In this document: positions 23,790-31,848 of the stretch, piece after piece
How positions within the stretch are numbered: position 1 is the stretch's first letter
Layout: each line of letters begins with the position of its first letter
Notes under the pieces: generated by a model
What the model saw: only the letters and a program-made list of their open reading frames with translations
The model's database searches: none
What the model was told of the DNA's origin: nothing
Assembly: GCA_000431155.1 (NCBI GenBank)
Contig: HF985655.1
Location: 1-37,680 of the forward strand
Reading direction: 5' to 3'
Source of the DNA: Bacteroides sp. CAG:927
GTDB lineage: Bacteria > Bacteroidota > Bacteroidia > Bacteroidales > Muribaculaceae
DNA length: 37,680 nt
Made by a program: the position numbers and the translations under genes

Positions 23790-24883
23790 TTGTTAGGGTT
23801 AGCGTCGGGAAAATGTTTCAGCATCTGGTCAAGCACTTCCTGAGGATTGGGCACGTTGCCACCCATGCGTCCGTAATGGAATATGGGTACACGGCTTTCG
23901 GCGGCGAGACGCACATCCTCAATCATTTGGCCGGCATTGAGCTCCACTACGAGAATACCTTTGACGCGGTGGCTAAGCTCAGAAATGATTTTTTCAGGGA
24001 ACGGCCAGAGGGTTATGGGCCGGAGCAAACCGACTTTAATGCCTTTGGCTCGTGCCTCTTCAATGGCTTTCAGACAGATACGGGCAATGGATCCGAATGC
24101 CACAAACAGATACTCGGCATCGTCAGTGAAATATTCTTCATAACGAACCTCAGCATCACGAATGGCTGCATAGGTGCGCTGATAACGCTCGTTGTTTTGC
24201 TCCATTTTGTCGTCGTCAAGCTCCAGAGTGGTAAGCACGTTGGGCTTGCGTGTCGCGGGACGTCCTGTGACAGCCCATGGGCATTGTTCGGCAATTTCAC
24301 GCTCGGTGCGGCGCGGACGCACGGGAGGTAGCACTACTTTCTCCATCATCTGGCCTACAATGCCGTCGGCCAGAATCATGGCAGGTGTACGGTATTTGAA
24401 TGCGAGGTCAAATCCCAATCCCACAAAATCGGCCATTTCCTGAACTGTGGCAGGGGCAAGGACTATCAGATGGTAGTCGCCATGACCACCGCCTTTGGTT
24501 GCCTGGAAATAGTCGCTCTGTGATGGGTGAATGGTGCCCAATCCGGGACCTCCGCGCATAACATTGATGATCAGCGCGGGCAATTCGCCTGCGGCTATAT
24601 AACTTATGCCTTCCTGCATAAGGCTTACGCCGGGGCTGCTGGATGATGTCATTACGGCTTTGCCGGTAGATGCTCCGCCATACACCATGTTTATGGCAGC
24701 CACTTCGCTTTCGGCTTGAAGCACAACCATGCCGGTGGTTTCCCACGGCATCAGAGCTTCCAAAGTTTCAAGCACTTCGCTCTGCGGAGTGATGGGGTAA
24801 CCGAAGTAACCGTCGCAACCGTAGCGTATGGCTGCGTGGGCTATGGCTTCGTTGCCCTTCATCAGTTTTATCTCCTCTTCCAT
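23786..24883 (-). CDS. 2-oxoacid:ferredoxin oxidoreductase, alpha subunit (KorA/VorB-like)
   Basis: This 365-aa subunit carries the pyrimidine-binding and substrate domain. GNEAIAHAAIRYGCDGYFGYPITPQSEV opens with the family motif, where FGYPITP is diagnostic. TSSSSPGVSLMQEGISY and MRGGPGLGTIHPSQSDY are further KOR/VOR signatures. The C-terminal domain (about 250-355) contains LFVAFGSIARICLKAI. Close relatives are often named 3-methyl-2-oxobutanoate dehydrogenase VorB, but 2-oxoglutarate is an equally possible substrate in this phylum, feeding the reductive branch to succinyl-CoA. It lies 25 bases after the ferredoxin gene. Confidence 0.93.
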   Translation of the reverse strand: MEEEIKLMKGNEAIAHAAIRYGCDGYFGYPITPQSEVLETLEALMPWETTGMVVLQAESEVAAINMVYGGASTGKAVMTSSSSPGVSLMQEGISYIAAGELPALIINVMRGGPGLGTIHPSQSDYFQATKGGGHGDYHLIVLAPATVQEMADFVGLGFDLAFKYRTPAMILADGIVGQMMEKVVLPPVRPRRTEREIAEQCPWAVTGRPATRKPNVLTTLELDDDKMEQNNERYQRTYAAIRDAEVRYEEYFTDDAEYLFVAFGSIARICLKAIEEARAKGIKVGLLRPITLWPFPEKIISELSHRVKGILVVELNAGQMIEDVRLAAESRVPIFHYGRMGGNVPNPQEVLDQMLKHFPDANPNK

Positions 24884-24908
24884 ATGTGATATTTTGTTTT
24901 TTAACTGA

Positions 24909-25139
24909 TTATTTTTGCACTACGCGAAACACTTCAATGCATCCGTCGGGGCACACGGTGGCGCATGCGGCGCATCCTATACATTTTTCCGGATCCTTGG
25001 GATAAGCGTAATGATAACCGCGATTGTTCACCTCTTTGGGCTGAAGTGAGAGCACATCCACAGGACATGCCACCACGCAAAGGTCGCATCCTTTGCATCG
25101 CTCTTCATTGATGATAACGGCTCCTGATATTTTAGGCAT
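24909..25139 (-). CDS. 2x[4Fe-4S] ferredoxin-like delta subunit of the oxidoreductase
   Basis: This 76-aa protein carries two complete 4Fe-4S motifs: Cys15-Cys18-Cys21-Cys25 (CKGCDLCVVACP) and Cys53-Cys56-Cys59-Cys63 (CIGCAACATVCP). As the first gene before alpha, beta and gamma, it is most likely the delta subunit that passes electrons to soluble ferredoxin. A -7-like TATTTTTG lies upstream at 25182-25189, but no TTG stands at the usual distance, so the promoter is only tentative. Confidence 0.92.
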   Translation of the reverse strand: MPKISGAVIINEERCKGCDLCVVACPVDVLSLQPKEVNNRGYHYAYPKDPEKCIGCAACATVCPDGCIEVFRVVQK

Positions 25140-25232
25140 AATGTAACTGAGTTAGATATGTTGTGTTTCTAATACACAATACAAAAATAGTCAAAGTTTC
25201 GTAGAATCACGTTTTTTAACATTTACTTAACC

Positions 25233-25263
25233 TATGGCACATTTGTTGCAAAAATGTGCCATA
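25233..25263 (-). terminator. Hairpin downstream of the helicase gene (no T-tract)
   Basis: A perfect 12-bp stem (TATGGCACATTT/AAATGTGCCATA) with a 7-base loop sits 11 bases past the helicase stop codon. The following minus-strand sequence (GGTTAAGTAAATG) is not a T-tract. It may protect the mRNA end or terminate weakly. Confidence 0.45.
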
Positions 25264-25273
25264 ATGGGAGGCT

Positions 25274-26587
25274 TTAGTGCAATATGCTGATTCTTATACG
25301 TTTCCCCTTTAATTTTTGAGGTGAACACAATTCTACAATCTTTTCGGCGTAATCTTTGGGCACTGCAACGAGCGCGTTATGGTCGCGCAAAGTTATGGTT
25401 CCGATGTGTGATGCAGTGAGGTCGGTATGTGCCAGCAGGTATCCTACAATGTCACCTTTGGATATTTTTTCTTTTTTGCCAGCATTTATGTGCAGGGTGG
25501 TCATGGAAGCCGTAATCGGGTCGGGGTTATTGCCGTCAGGCACCCATGAGCGGTCGGTTACAACATATTCGGGTATGTTTTCTCCTTCGGATGTGATCAC
25601 GTACACTGTGCCCTGAGCGTTCATGCGGGCAGTGCGGCCGTTGCGATGTGTCCAGCTTTCAGCACTCGGAGGCATGTGGTAGTGGATAACGCTTGACACC
25701 CCTTCCACATCTATGCCTCTTGAGCCGAGGTCGGTGCTGACAAGTATTGGTGTGGTGCCGTTGTGAAGCAGAGTCAGAGCATTGTCTCGGTCCATTTGTT
25801 CAAGACCGCCGTGGTACAATCCTACAGGAAATCCTTCCTTGCGAAGAATAGAGTGTATGCGTTCGGCACTTTCTCTATGGTTTACGAATACTATCACTTT
25901 TCCATTGGGCAGAGAGTGCAGGAGCCGGATGAGTGTGGACGCTTTGTCGCGTTCGGGACTTGGTATCTCCACTATCTGAGTGCGTTTGGCCGGGTGCGCG
26001 TTCTGCTGCGCTTTTATGACTACCGGGTCGTTTACCGGCATGTAAGGGGGCAATTCTGCAAGTTCGGTGGCACTGGTGAGTATCACTCTCTCGGGTCGGT
26101 GTATGCGGCGTACGATGCGGCTCATCTCGTCGGCAAACCCCATTTCCAGGCTTTTGTCATATTCGTCCAGCACGAGTATCCGTGTCTGTTCTATGTTCAG
26201 TGTTTTCCGTTGAAGATGGTCGAGAATGCGCCCCGGAGTGGCGATAATTATGTCAGGTGATGGCGTCAGGGAGGAAACTTCATCCAGCATCCTGTGTCCA
26301 CCGTATAGTACGGTTGTTTTGAATCCTGAGGCAATGGGGCGTATGACATCATAAATCTGGAGTACAAGCTCTCGGGAAGGTGCAAGCACTACGGCCTGTA
26401 CTTTCCCGTTGGGGGAGTGCATGGCAGAGAGCAGATTGGCTGCAAATGCCAGTGTTTTTCCCGATCCTGTGGGTGCTATAAGCACTGCTGCGGGGTGACG
26501 GAGATTAAGCATTTGCTGTTGCATGGCATTGAGTTGCCCGATGCCATGGCGCAGCTCGATATTTTTGGTTATGAGTTTTGAGTCCAT
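25274..26587 (-). CDS. DEAD-box RNA helicase, DbpA-like
   Basis: This 437-aa ATP-dependent RNA helicase probably acts in ribosome assembly. It has a Q-like region, motif I IAPTGSGKT (37-45), motif Ib ATPGR, motif II DEYD (141-144), motif III SAT (172-174), motif V STDLGSRGID and motif VI HRNGRTAR. The C-terminal 75 residues (SKGDIVGYLLAHTDL to GKRIRISIL) look like the DbpA RNA-binding domain that recognises 23S rRNA hairpin 92. Motif II is DEYD instead of DEAD and motif VI has Asn in place of the usual Ile and Ala for Gly. The gene stands alone, with a -7-like TATATTTG at 26603-26610. Confidence 0.9.
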   Translation of the reverse strand: MDSKLITKNIELRHGIGQLNAMQQQMLNLRHPAAVLIAPTGSGKTLAFAANLLSAMHSPNGKVQAVVLAPSRELVLQIYDVIRPIASGFKTTVLYGGHRMLDEVSSLTPSPDIIIATPGRILDHLQRKTLNIEQTRILVLDEYDKSLEMGFADEMSRIVRRIHRPERVILTSATELAELPPYMPVNDPVVIKAQQNAHPAKRTQIVEIPSPERDKASTLIRLLHSLPNGKVIVFVNHRESAERIHSILRKEGFPVGLYHGGLEQMDRDNALTLLHNGTTPILVSTDLGSRGIDVEGVSSVIHYHMPPSAESWTHRNGRTARMNAQGTVYVITSEGENIPEYVVTDRSWVPDGNNPDPITASMTTLHINAGKKEKISKGDIVGYLLAHTDLTASHIGTITLRDHNALVAVPKDYAEKIVELCSPQKLKGKRIRISILH

Positions 26588-26614
26588 GTATGATATTTTT
26601 TACAAATATACGTA

Positions 26615-26650
26615 AAATAATAACAAAGCAGGAAATAATAACAAAGCAGG
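26615..26650. repeat. Perfect 18-bp tandem duplication
   Basis: AAATAATAACAAAGCAGG occurs twice head to tail (26615-26632 and 26633-26650). The second copy provides the first bases of the terminator stem that follows. The first lies where the helicase promoter's -33 region should be. Confidence 0.9.
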
Positions 26651-26673
26651 GCGGCCCGATGGGACCGCCCTGC
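26646..26673 (-). terminator. Terminator of the glycogen operon
   Basis: A 9-bp GC stem (GCAGGGCGG/CCGCCCTGC) extends by two more pairs past a mismatch. On the minus strand it is followed by TTTGTTATTATTT. It lies 22 bases past the GH57 stop codon. Confidence 0.8.
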
Positions 26674-26695
26674 AATTATTCGGGAATGTGAATTG

Positions 26696-28135
26696 TTATT
26701 CAGCTTTTTTTGTTGCCTTTTTTGCCGGGGCTTTTTTTGCAGCCGGTTTCTTGGCAGCCTTTTTTGCAGGCTGCTCTTCAGGCTTATCCTCTGCCGGAGC
26801 TTCCGTTGCAGGCTTGCGGAGAAGGTGCTCCTCGTTGAAGTGCTCGATGTTCTTGCGCATTGAGTTTACTTCTTTGTTGAGGGTCTCGATTTCGCGTGCC
26901 TGATTGCGGATAGTTGTGAGCAGTGCGTTGAGTTCCTCGTTCTCAATTGACAACGGGTACTGCTCCTCTACGCGCACAATGAAGTCTGCCAGTACATTCA
27001 TGTAGTTGGTGAAAGCCTGGAACGGGGTTTCATAGGGGCTGAAATGTGAGTGTACGGCACCATCGGCAAAATGCTTGGTTGCCATGTAGAAGAGGTGGTC
27101 GGAAGCTTGGAGATAGTACCAGTCCTGTTTCAAACGGCGGTCGTCGCAAAGGCGTACGCGTTCGGCTACTGAATACAGCTTGTCAAATGCTTCTCTCTGG
27201 AGTTTGTTGCCCAACCATGCTGATGTGTCGCGAGCTTCATCGGCCCATGAAATCGGGTGAAGGATAGAAAGTTCGCCTATGGGTTTGAGCTTGGTTATGG
27301 CATCGGTGGGAGTGAAGAATTCCACGCCACGTTCGCGAGCAAAGTTGGGAAGAGCCTCAAGGAACTGGAATATGCCGGTTTCTCTGGGCTGCATTTCGCC
27401 GAATGTCTCAAGGTTCATGAACAGGTTGATAATCTGCTCTTCCTGAGGAGTGGAAGCAATCCAGTCAATATATTTGTCAGCAGTGAGGGGATAAGCATCC
27501 CATTCGGGGTTGGAGAAGCGGAATGAAATATCATCGCTGAGTTTTGAATTCTTGAGCAGGAGCTTGAGCTTGGGAGCACTTGCTGCGCTGTACACATAGT
27601 TAGGCGATTTCCATCCAAGAATGTGCTTTGCGCCTTCGGTGATGCATCCTTTATAGCCCATGGCAAGAATCTGCGGAGCAAGCTCGTCGCAGTATATAAG
27701 CTCGGTGTTGCGAAGCACTTTGGGGCGCTGTCCAAAAAGTTCATGGATTTTTTCGTCATGAACCTTCACCTGATTTGCAAATTCATCGGGGTCAATGAGC
27801 GATGACAGGGAGTGTGCATAAGTTTCAGCGAGGAACTCTACGCGGCCGGTGTCGGCAAGTTTCTTTAACAGGTCGATGAATTCGGGTACATACTGTTCAA
27901 ACTGCTCCAGTGCTGTACCGGTTACTGACAGTGCGCAACGGAAGCCGGGGTAGCGGTCAAGCATGCGCAGAAGGGTTTCCGCAGCGGGTATGTAGCTGTG
28001 GTGTGCTATGCGGGTCACGATGTCGTCGTTGGCGAAATCGTCGTAATAGTAATGGTCGTTGCCTATATCAAAGAAGCGGTATCTTTTGAGCCTGAAAGGC
28101 TGGTGGATTTGGAAATAAAAACAGATTGCTTTCAT
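26696..28135 (-). CDS. GH57 alpha-glucan enzyme with Lys/Ala-rich tail
   Basis: This 479-aa cytoplasmic GH57 protein has no signal peptide. The first motif FQIHQP (His11) and LAETYAHS are typical, and LRNTELIYCDELAP supplies the expected nucleophile Glu145. Motif 4 reads LFMNLETFGE, with Asn241 where I expect the catalytic Asp (as in FMDYETFGE), so activity is in question. A coiled stretch (about 395-435) leads to a 39-residue tail rich in Lys, Ala and Pro (KKAAKKPAAKKAPAKKATKK), resembling histone H1 or AlgP and unrelated to GH57. As third gene after debranching enzyme and glycosyltransferase, it belongs to alpha-glucan storage metabolism. It may act as amylase, 4-alpha-glucanotransferase or, if the Asn is real, a binding protein. 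Confidence 0.9.
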   Translation of the reverse strand: MKAICFYFQIHQPFRLKRYRFFDIGNDHYYYDDFANDDIVTRIAHHSYIPAAETLLRMLDRYPGFRCALSVTGTALEQFEQYVPEFIDLLKKLADTGRVEFLAETYAHSLSSLIDPDEFANQVKVHDEKIHELFGQRPKVLRNTELIYCDELAPQILAMGYKGCITEGAKHILGWKSPNYVYSAASAPKLKLLLKNSKLSDDISFRFSNPEWDAYPLTADKYIDWIASTPQEEQIINLFMNLETFGEMQPRETGIFQFLEALPNFARERGVEFFTPTDAITKLKPIGELSILHPISWADEARDTSAWLGNKLQREAFDKLYSVAERVRLCDDRRLKQDWYYLQASDHLFYMATKHFADGAVHSHFSPYETPFQAFTNYMNVLADFIVRVEEQYPLSIENEELNALLTTIRNQAREIETLNKEVNSMRKNIEHFNEEHLLRKPATEAPAEDKPEEQPAKKAAKKPAAKKAPAKKATKKAE

Positions 28136-28190
28136 GATTGTGTTATATATAATATAGGTGTTGCTTAATTATGATTTTAATATAGGCAGC

Positions 28191-29453
28191 TTACTGCCAG
28201 TTGAGTACTTTTTTATAAATGTCAATTACTTTGGCACCGGCTTTGTCCCAAGTGATGCGGTTTACCTCGTCCAGACCGTCCTCGCGCAATTGGTTGTACA
28301 TGGCGGGGTAGGTGATGATGGCGTTGATAGCATCGGCCATTGCGTCAATGTCCCAGTAGTCGGTTTTGATGACATTGGTGAGGATTTCGGCGCATCCGCT
28401 CTGCTTGGATATGATAGACGGCACACCCATCTGCATTGCCTCAAGAGGCGAAATGCCGAAAGGCTCGGATACTGAAGGCATCACATACACATCGCTGGCC
28501 TTGAGCATTTCATATACCTGCTTGCCTTTCTGGAAGCCGGGGAAATGGAAGCGGTCGGCAATGTCGCGTTCAGCCGCAAGCTGTATCATCTTGTTCATCA
28601 TGTCACCGGAACCTGCCATCACAAAGCGCACATTGTGGTTGTTCTTGAGCACCTTGGCGGCGGCTTCAACGAAATATTCCGGTCCTTTCTGCATTGTGAT
28701 ACGGCCAAGGAATGTCACTACTTTTTCTTTGGGCTTGGGCGGATTTACGTTCAGAAGCTCTTCGCTGAGAGGTGTCACAGCGTTGTGTACTGTGGTGACT
28801 TTGGCGGGATCAATGCCGTATTTCTCAATCACGGTGCGGCGTGTGAGATTGCTGACGGTGATGATGTGGTCAGCATTGTTCATGCCGTCTTTTTCGATGC
28901 CGAACACTGTGGGGTTCACATTGCCTCGGCTGCGGTCAAAGTCGGTGGCATGCACATGGATTACGAGAGGCTTGCCGGTAACCTGCTTGGCATGGATGCC
29001 GGCAGGGTAAGTGAGCCAGTCGTGGGAGTGTATTATGTCGAAATCAAGTGTGCGGGCAATTACGCCGGCGCAAATAGAGTAGTTGTTGATTTCTTCAAGC
29101 AGATTGTCGGGGTAACGGCCGGAAAATTCAAGGCATCCAAGATCGTTGGTGCGCATGTAATTGAAATCGGCGTAGATGTGGGAACGAAGGTCAAAATAAA
29201 GATCGGGATTCATGTATTTGCCTATACGCTGCTCCACATATTCACGGTTGACTTCGCGCCATGCTATAGGGATCTGCGAGGCTCCTATGATATGGGCAAA
29301 GCTTTTGTCTTCATCGCCCCAAGGCTTCGGGATTACAAACGATATATCCATATCGCCACATTCCCACATGCCTTTGGTGAGACCGTAGCTGGCAGTGCCG
29401 AGACCGCCGAGGATGTGAGGTGGAAATTCCCACCCAAACATTAAAGCTTTCAT
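28191..29453 (-). CDS. GT4-type glycosyltransferase (putative glycogen synthase)
   Basis: This 420-aa GT-B glycosyltransferase probably extends alpha-glucan chains from a nucleotide sugar. The N-terminus MFGWEFPPHILGGLGTASYGL has the Gly-rich acceptor/donor loop of glycogen-synthase-like enzymes. HSHDWLTYPAGI, HVHATDFDRSRG and FLGRITMQKGPEYFVEAA are standard GT4 landmarks. The Glu330-x7-Glu338 pair in EPFGISPLE is the retaining-enzyme signature. It sits 24 bases after the debranching-enzyme gene and 55 bases before the GH57 gene, a trio known from Bacteroides. Synthase activity is inferred from this context, since GT4 covers many acceptors. Confidence 0.9.
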   Translation of the reverse strand: MKALMFGWEFPPHILGGLGTASYGLTKGMWECGDMDISFVIPKPWGDEDKSFAHIIGASQIPIAWREVNREYVEQRIGKYMNPDLYFDLRSHIYADFNYMRTNDLGCLEFSGRYPDNLLEEINNYSICAGVIARTLDFDIIHSHDWLTYPAGIHAKQVTGKPLVIHVHATDFDRSRGNVNPTVFGIEKDGMNNADHIITVSNLTRRTVIEKYGIDPAKVTTVHNAVTPLSEELLNVNPPKPKEKVVTFLGRITMQKGPEYFVEAAAKVLKNNHNVRFVMAGSGDMMNKMIQLAAERDIADRFHFPGFQKGKQVYEMLKASDVYVMPSVSEPFGISPLEAMQMGVPSIISKQSGCAEILTNVIKTDYWDIDAMADAINAIITYPAMYNQLREDGLDEVNRITWDKAGAKVIDIYKKVLNWQ

Positions 29454-29477
29454 TATTTATGGATTGCGCAAGGGGGG

Positions 29478-31421
29478 TTATACATTGAATTTCTTAAGAG
29501 TAGTGATGGTGCGCAGGATTCCTGCCACATTTGTGGCGTGGCTTATGGCACCGCGACCGCTGAACGGCGGGTTGGCATCATAAAGCTGGCTGAGCGCACC
29601 GACACATGCCTGTGTCATCTCGTCTTCGTAGCCTATGAGCATGCGGTCAAGATAGCTGACGCCGCTAAGACCGAACACACGCAGATAGGCTTCGGCATAG
29701 AAACCAAACAGCCATGGACGTGCGGGTCCGTTGTGCAGAGCCATTTCGCGCTCTTCGGGGCTGCCAAGATAGAAGGGACGGTAACCGAAGCTGTTTGGTG
29801 ACAGTGTGCGGAGTCCCTTAGGAGTGAGAAGCTCACGGGTTACAACATCAAGCACGCGTTTGCGCTGGCGGCGGTCAAGCGGTGAGAAATCAAGACCTAT
29901 GGCTACTGCCATGTTGGGTCTAACCGACGGATCGGCGTAGTTCTCGCTCACATAGTCAAACAGATAGCCGTAGTCGTTGAGGAACATGTCCACAAATGCA
30001 GGCTTCAAAGTTTCTGCTATGGCTGTCCAGCGTTCGCGCTCGGATGTGGATGTGATTTCTTCACCGAGAAGGCTGATGCCGAACATCAGAGCATTGTACC
30101 ACAATGCGTTGAATTCTACCAGATAACCTGTGCGCGGCACAACCGGGCGACCGTTGAGTGAGGCGTTCATCCACGATACCGGAGTTTCGGTGCCTATAGT
30201 ATAGAGCAGACCGTTTGACTCCATGCGGAGGTTGGGATGACGGTTGTCGGCCACATAGTTGATGATTTCGGTTATGAGGTCTTTATAGCGTTCACGGCAT
30301 GCCTCGGGTCCGTAAGCTTTGGCATACTGCTGGAGGGCCCAAATGCACCACAGTGGTATGTCGGGGAGGTCAATGCCGATTATGCGTTTGTCAAGTTCGC
30401 CGGTGGTCATGAAATGGCGCAGTGCCTTGGATGCGGTTTCCATGATGGCTTCATAATCGGCGCGGTGGTCAATGCTTATGGTATTGCCCGGAAGAGCCAT
30501 GAATGTGTTTCGGGCAAGTATTTTACCCCATGGATAACCTGACAGCATGTACATGTTGTCGTCTTCCTTGAGATAAAATTGCTTGGCGCAGTTCTTAAGA
30601 CAGTTGAAGAAACTGCTGCGCGGGGTACGTGATGCAATCTCCTGAGTCCAAATTTTGGCCATGGAGCGTGGCTGCATTTCGCTTACGCCTGCTGAGAAGA
30701 TGATTGATTCACCTTTTTTAATGGGTATTTCAAAATATCCGGGCACCCAGAGGTCTTCGGTATATGGTACTCCACGTTCCATATCCTTGAGATATTCAAA
30801 GCCGTTGTACCAGTTAGGCTCGTAATGCCATTCGGGTTTGTGGTTGAACTGCATGTAGAGCTGCGGATATCCGGGATAGAGGCAAGTGGATACGCCGTTA
30901 TTGCATGGCGGACATTCGGGGTTGAGGGCGTCATTGGCCACACAGAGCTGGTTTACCTCGCGGAATGCCAGAATGGGACGGAACCGCAGAGTGGTGGCGG
31001 AGTGTGCCTCTACCAGAGTGTAGCGGATGAGGATACGGTTTTCATGCGCGATAAACATTTTCTCTTTGGTGAGAATCACGCCGCCTACGCGATAGGTGGT
31101 GCGTGGCACGCTCTCGCAATCAAACTCTCTAATGTACTTGTGGCCATTGGGGCTGTAAACTCCGCCACGGTAACGGTGAAGGCCGAGATTGAACGATGCA
31201 CCGTGCTGTATCACAGTTTCATCAAGTGATGACAGCAGCACATGCCAGGAATTGTCCATTTCCGGCATCGGTATCACCAGGAGTCCGTGCTGCTTGCGTG
31301 TGTTGCAATCCACCACGGAAGTGCAATGATAAGCGCCTGACTGATTGGTACGGAGCATCTCTTTCATCAAAGACTGCTCCAAGTTGATCATCAAGTTCTT
31401 ATCGAATTTCAGATAACTCAT
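29478..31421 (-). CDS. Glycogen debranching enzyme (amylo-alpha-1,6-glucosidase type, GH133)
   Basis: This 647-aa cytoplasmic enzyme would remove alpha-1,6 branch residues from glycogen. The N-terminal domain (about 20-240) includes TNQSGAYHCTSVVDCNTRKQ and YNGFEYLKDMERGVPYTEDL. The (alpha/alpha)6 C-terminal domain (about 285-645) includes AGYPW-like SGYPWGKILARNTFMALPG, DIPLWCIWALQQYAKAYG and NGPARPWLFGFYAEAYL. Length fits single-activity bacterial GH133 proteins rather than the large bifunctional eukaryotic enzyme. It is the first gene of the three-gene glycogen operon, with a promoter-like element about 70 bases upstream. Confidence 0.92.
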   Translation of the reverse strand: MSYLKFDKNLMINLEQSLMKEMLRTNQSGAYHCTSVVDCNTRKQHGLLVIPMPEMDNSWHVLLSSLDETVIQHGASFNLGLHRYRGGVYSPNGHKYIREFDCESVPRTTYRVGGVILTKEKMFIAHENRILIRYTLVEAHSATTLRFRPILAFREVNQLCVANDALNPECPPCNNGVSTCLYPGYPQLYMQFNHKPEWHYEPNWYNGFEYLKDMERGVPYTEDLWVPGYFEIPIKKGESIIFSAGVSEMQPRSMAKIWTQEIASRTPRSSFFNCLKNCAKQFYLKEDDNMYMLSGYPWGKILARNTFMALPGNTISIDHRADYEAIMETASKALRHFMTTGELDKRIIGIDLPDIPLWCIWALQQYAKAYGPEACRERYKDLITEIINYVADNRHPNLRMESNGLLYTIGTETPVSWMNASLNGRPVVPRTGYLVEFNALWYNALMFGISLLGEEITSTSERERWTAIAETLKPAFVDMFLNDYGYLFDYVSENYADPSVRPNMAVAIGLDFSPLDRRQRKRVLDVVTRELLTPKGLRTLSPNSFGYRPFYLGSPEEREMALHNGPARPWLFGFYAEAYLRVFGLSGVSYLDRMLIGYEDEMTQACVGALSQLYDANPPFSGRGAISHATNVAGILRTITTLKKFNV

Positions 31422-31492
31422 GATTGATATTTAAATGATTGGTTATTCAGAGGGTATTAGAGCTTGCAGGTAATGGCAAGTTCTTTGATACG

Positions 31493-31523
31493 CGAAAATA
31501 AGCACATTTTCCCGACTGTGCAA
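31493..31523 (-). promoter_or_regulatory. Probable promoter of the glycogen operon
   Basis: On the minus strand TTG (31521-31523) and TATTTTCG (31493-31500) are exactly 20 bases apart. The -7 element has one mismatch to TAnnTTTG. The leader would be about 65 bases. Confidence 0.55.
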
Positions 31524-31570
31524 TTTTTTTGTCTAAAATAGCATAAAAAACTGATGTGTTTAAGAGCATA

Positions 31571-31606
31571 AAAACGAAAAGGGGCCGATACATGGTATCA
31601 GCCCCT
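31571..31606 (-). terminator. Intrinsic terminator of the predicted noncoding RNA
   Basis: A 12-bp stem (arms 31580-31591 and 31595-31606, AGGGGCTGATAC on the minus strand, one G-U pair) is followed on the minus strand by TTTCGTTTT. No protein gene lies upstream on this strand, so it is assigned to the RNA at 31571-31842. Confidence 0.85.
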
Positions 31607-31842
31607 CTATAAGAGCCACATCAAAGGATGCGATGAAACTCCGGAAGACAGGATTTGAGTGCTCGCCTACCTTTGTAATCCGCCTGGGCTAATTAAGCCT
31701 CCCCGAAAGGATGGGGCCCGCCATTGGTCGGCTAAGCTTGTCTCGGTATTTCGATTGTCATTGATGAGTTTCCCAATCTACTTTGATGTGGTAGAAGTTA
31801 TGTCAATGTTCGTGAGATGCGCTTGGCTTCCCGTTTGTTTTT
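31571..31842 (-). ncRNA. Predicted structured noncoding RNA, possibly 6S RNA
   Basis: A perfect promoter upstream and a terminator downstream define a minus-strand transcript of about 270 bases with no convincing ORF. Long-range pairing is visible in nested order: 31781-31791 with 31616-31626 (11 perfect pairs), 31766-31772 with 31635-31641 (7 pairs), 31739-31743 with 31646-31650 (5 pairs), and 31726-31732 with 31665-31671 (6 of 7). This gives a rod-like fold of about 176 bases closed by the 11-bp stem, broken by internal loops, which is the general shape and size of 6S RNA (Bacteroidales-1-type RNAs have been proposed as 6S). I see no RNase P, SRP or tmRNA signature. The 6S identity is a guess; the existence of an RNA gene is better supported. 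Confidence 0.6.
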
Positions 31843-31848
31843 ATAACG

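Noticed and set aside
28545..29444. 299-codon plus-strand ORF opposite the glycosyltransferase
   Set aside because: The minus-strand frame has all GT4 motifs, while this one has none and no promoter.
31580..31606. GGGGCTGATAC resembling the 5' end of tmRNA
   Set aside because: It is one arm of a terminator hairpin at the 3' end of the transcript; no tag reading frame or tRNA-like end is present.
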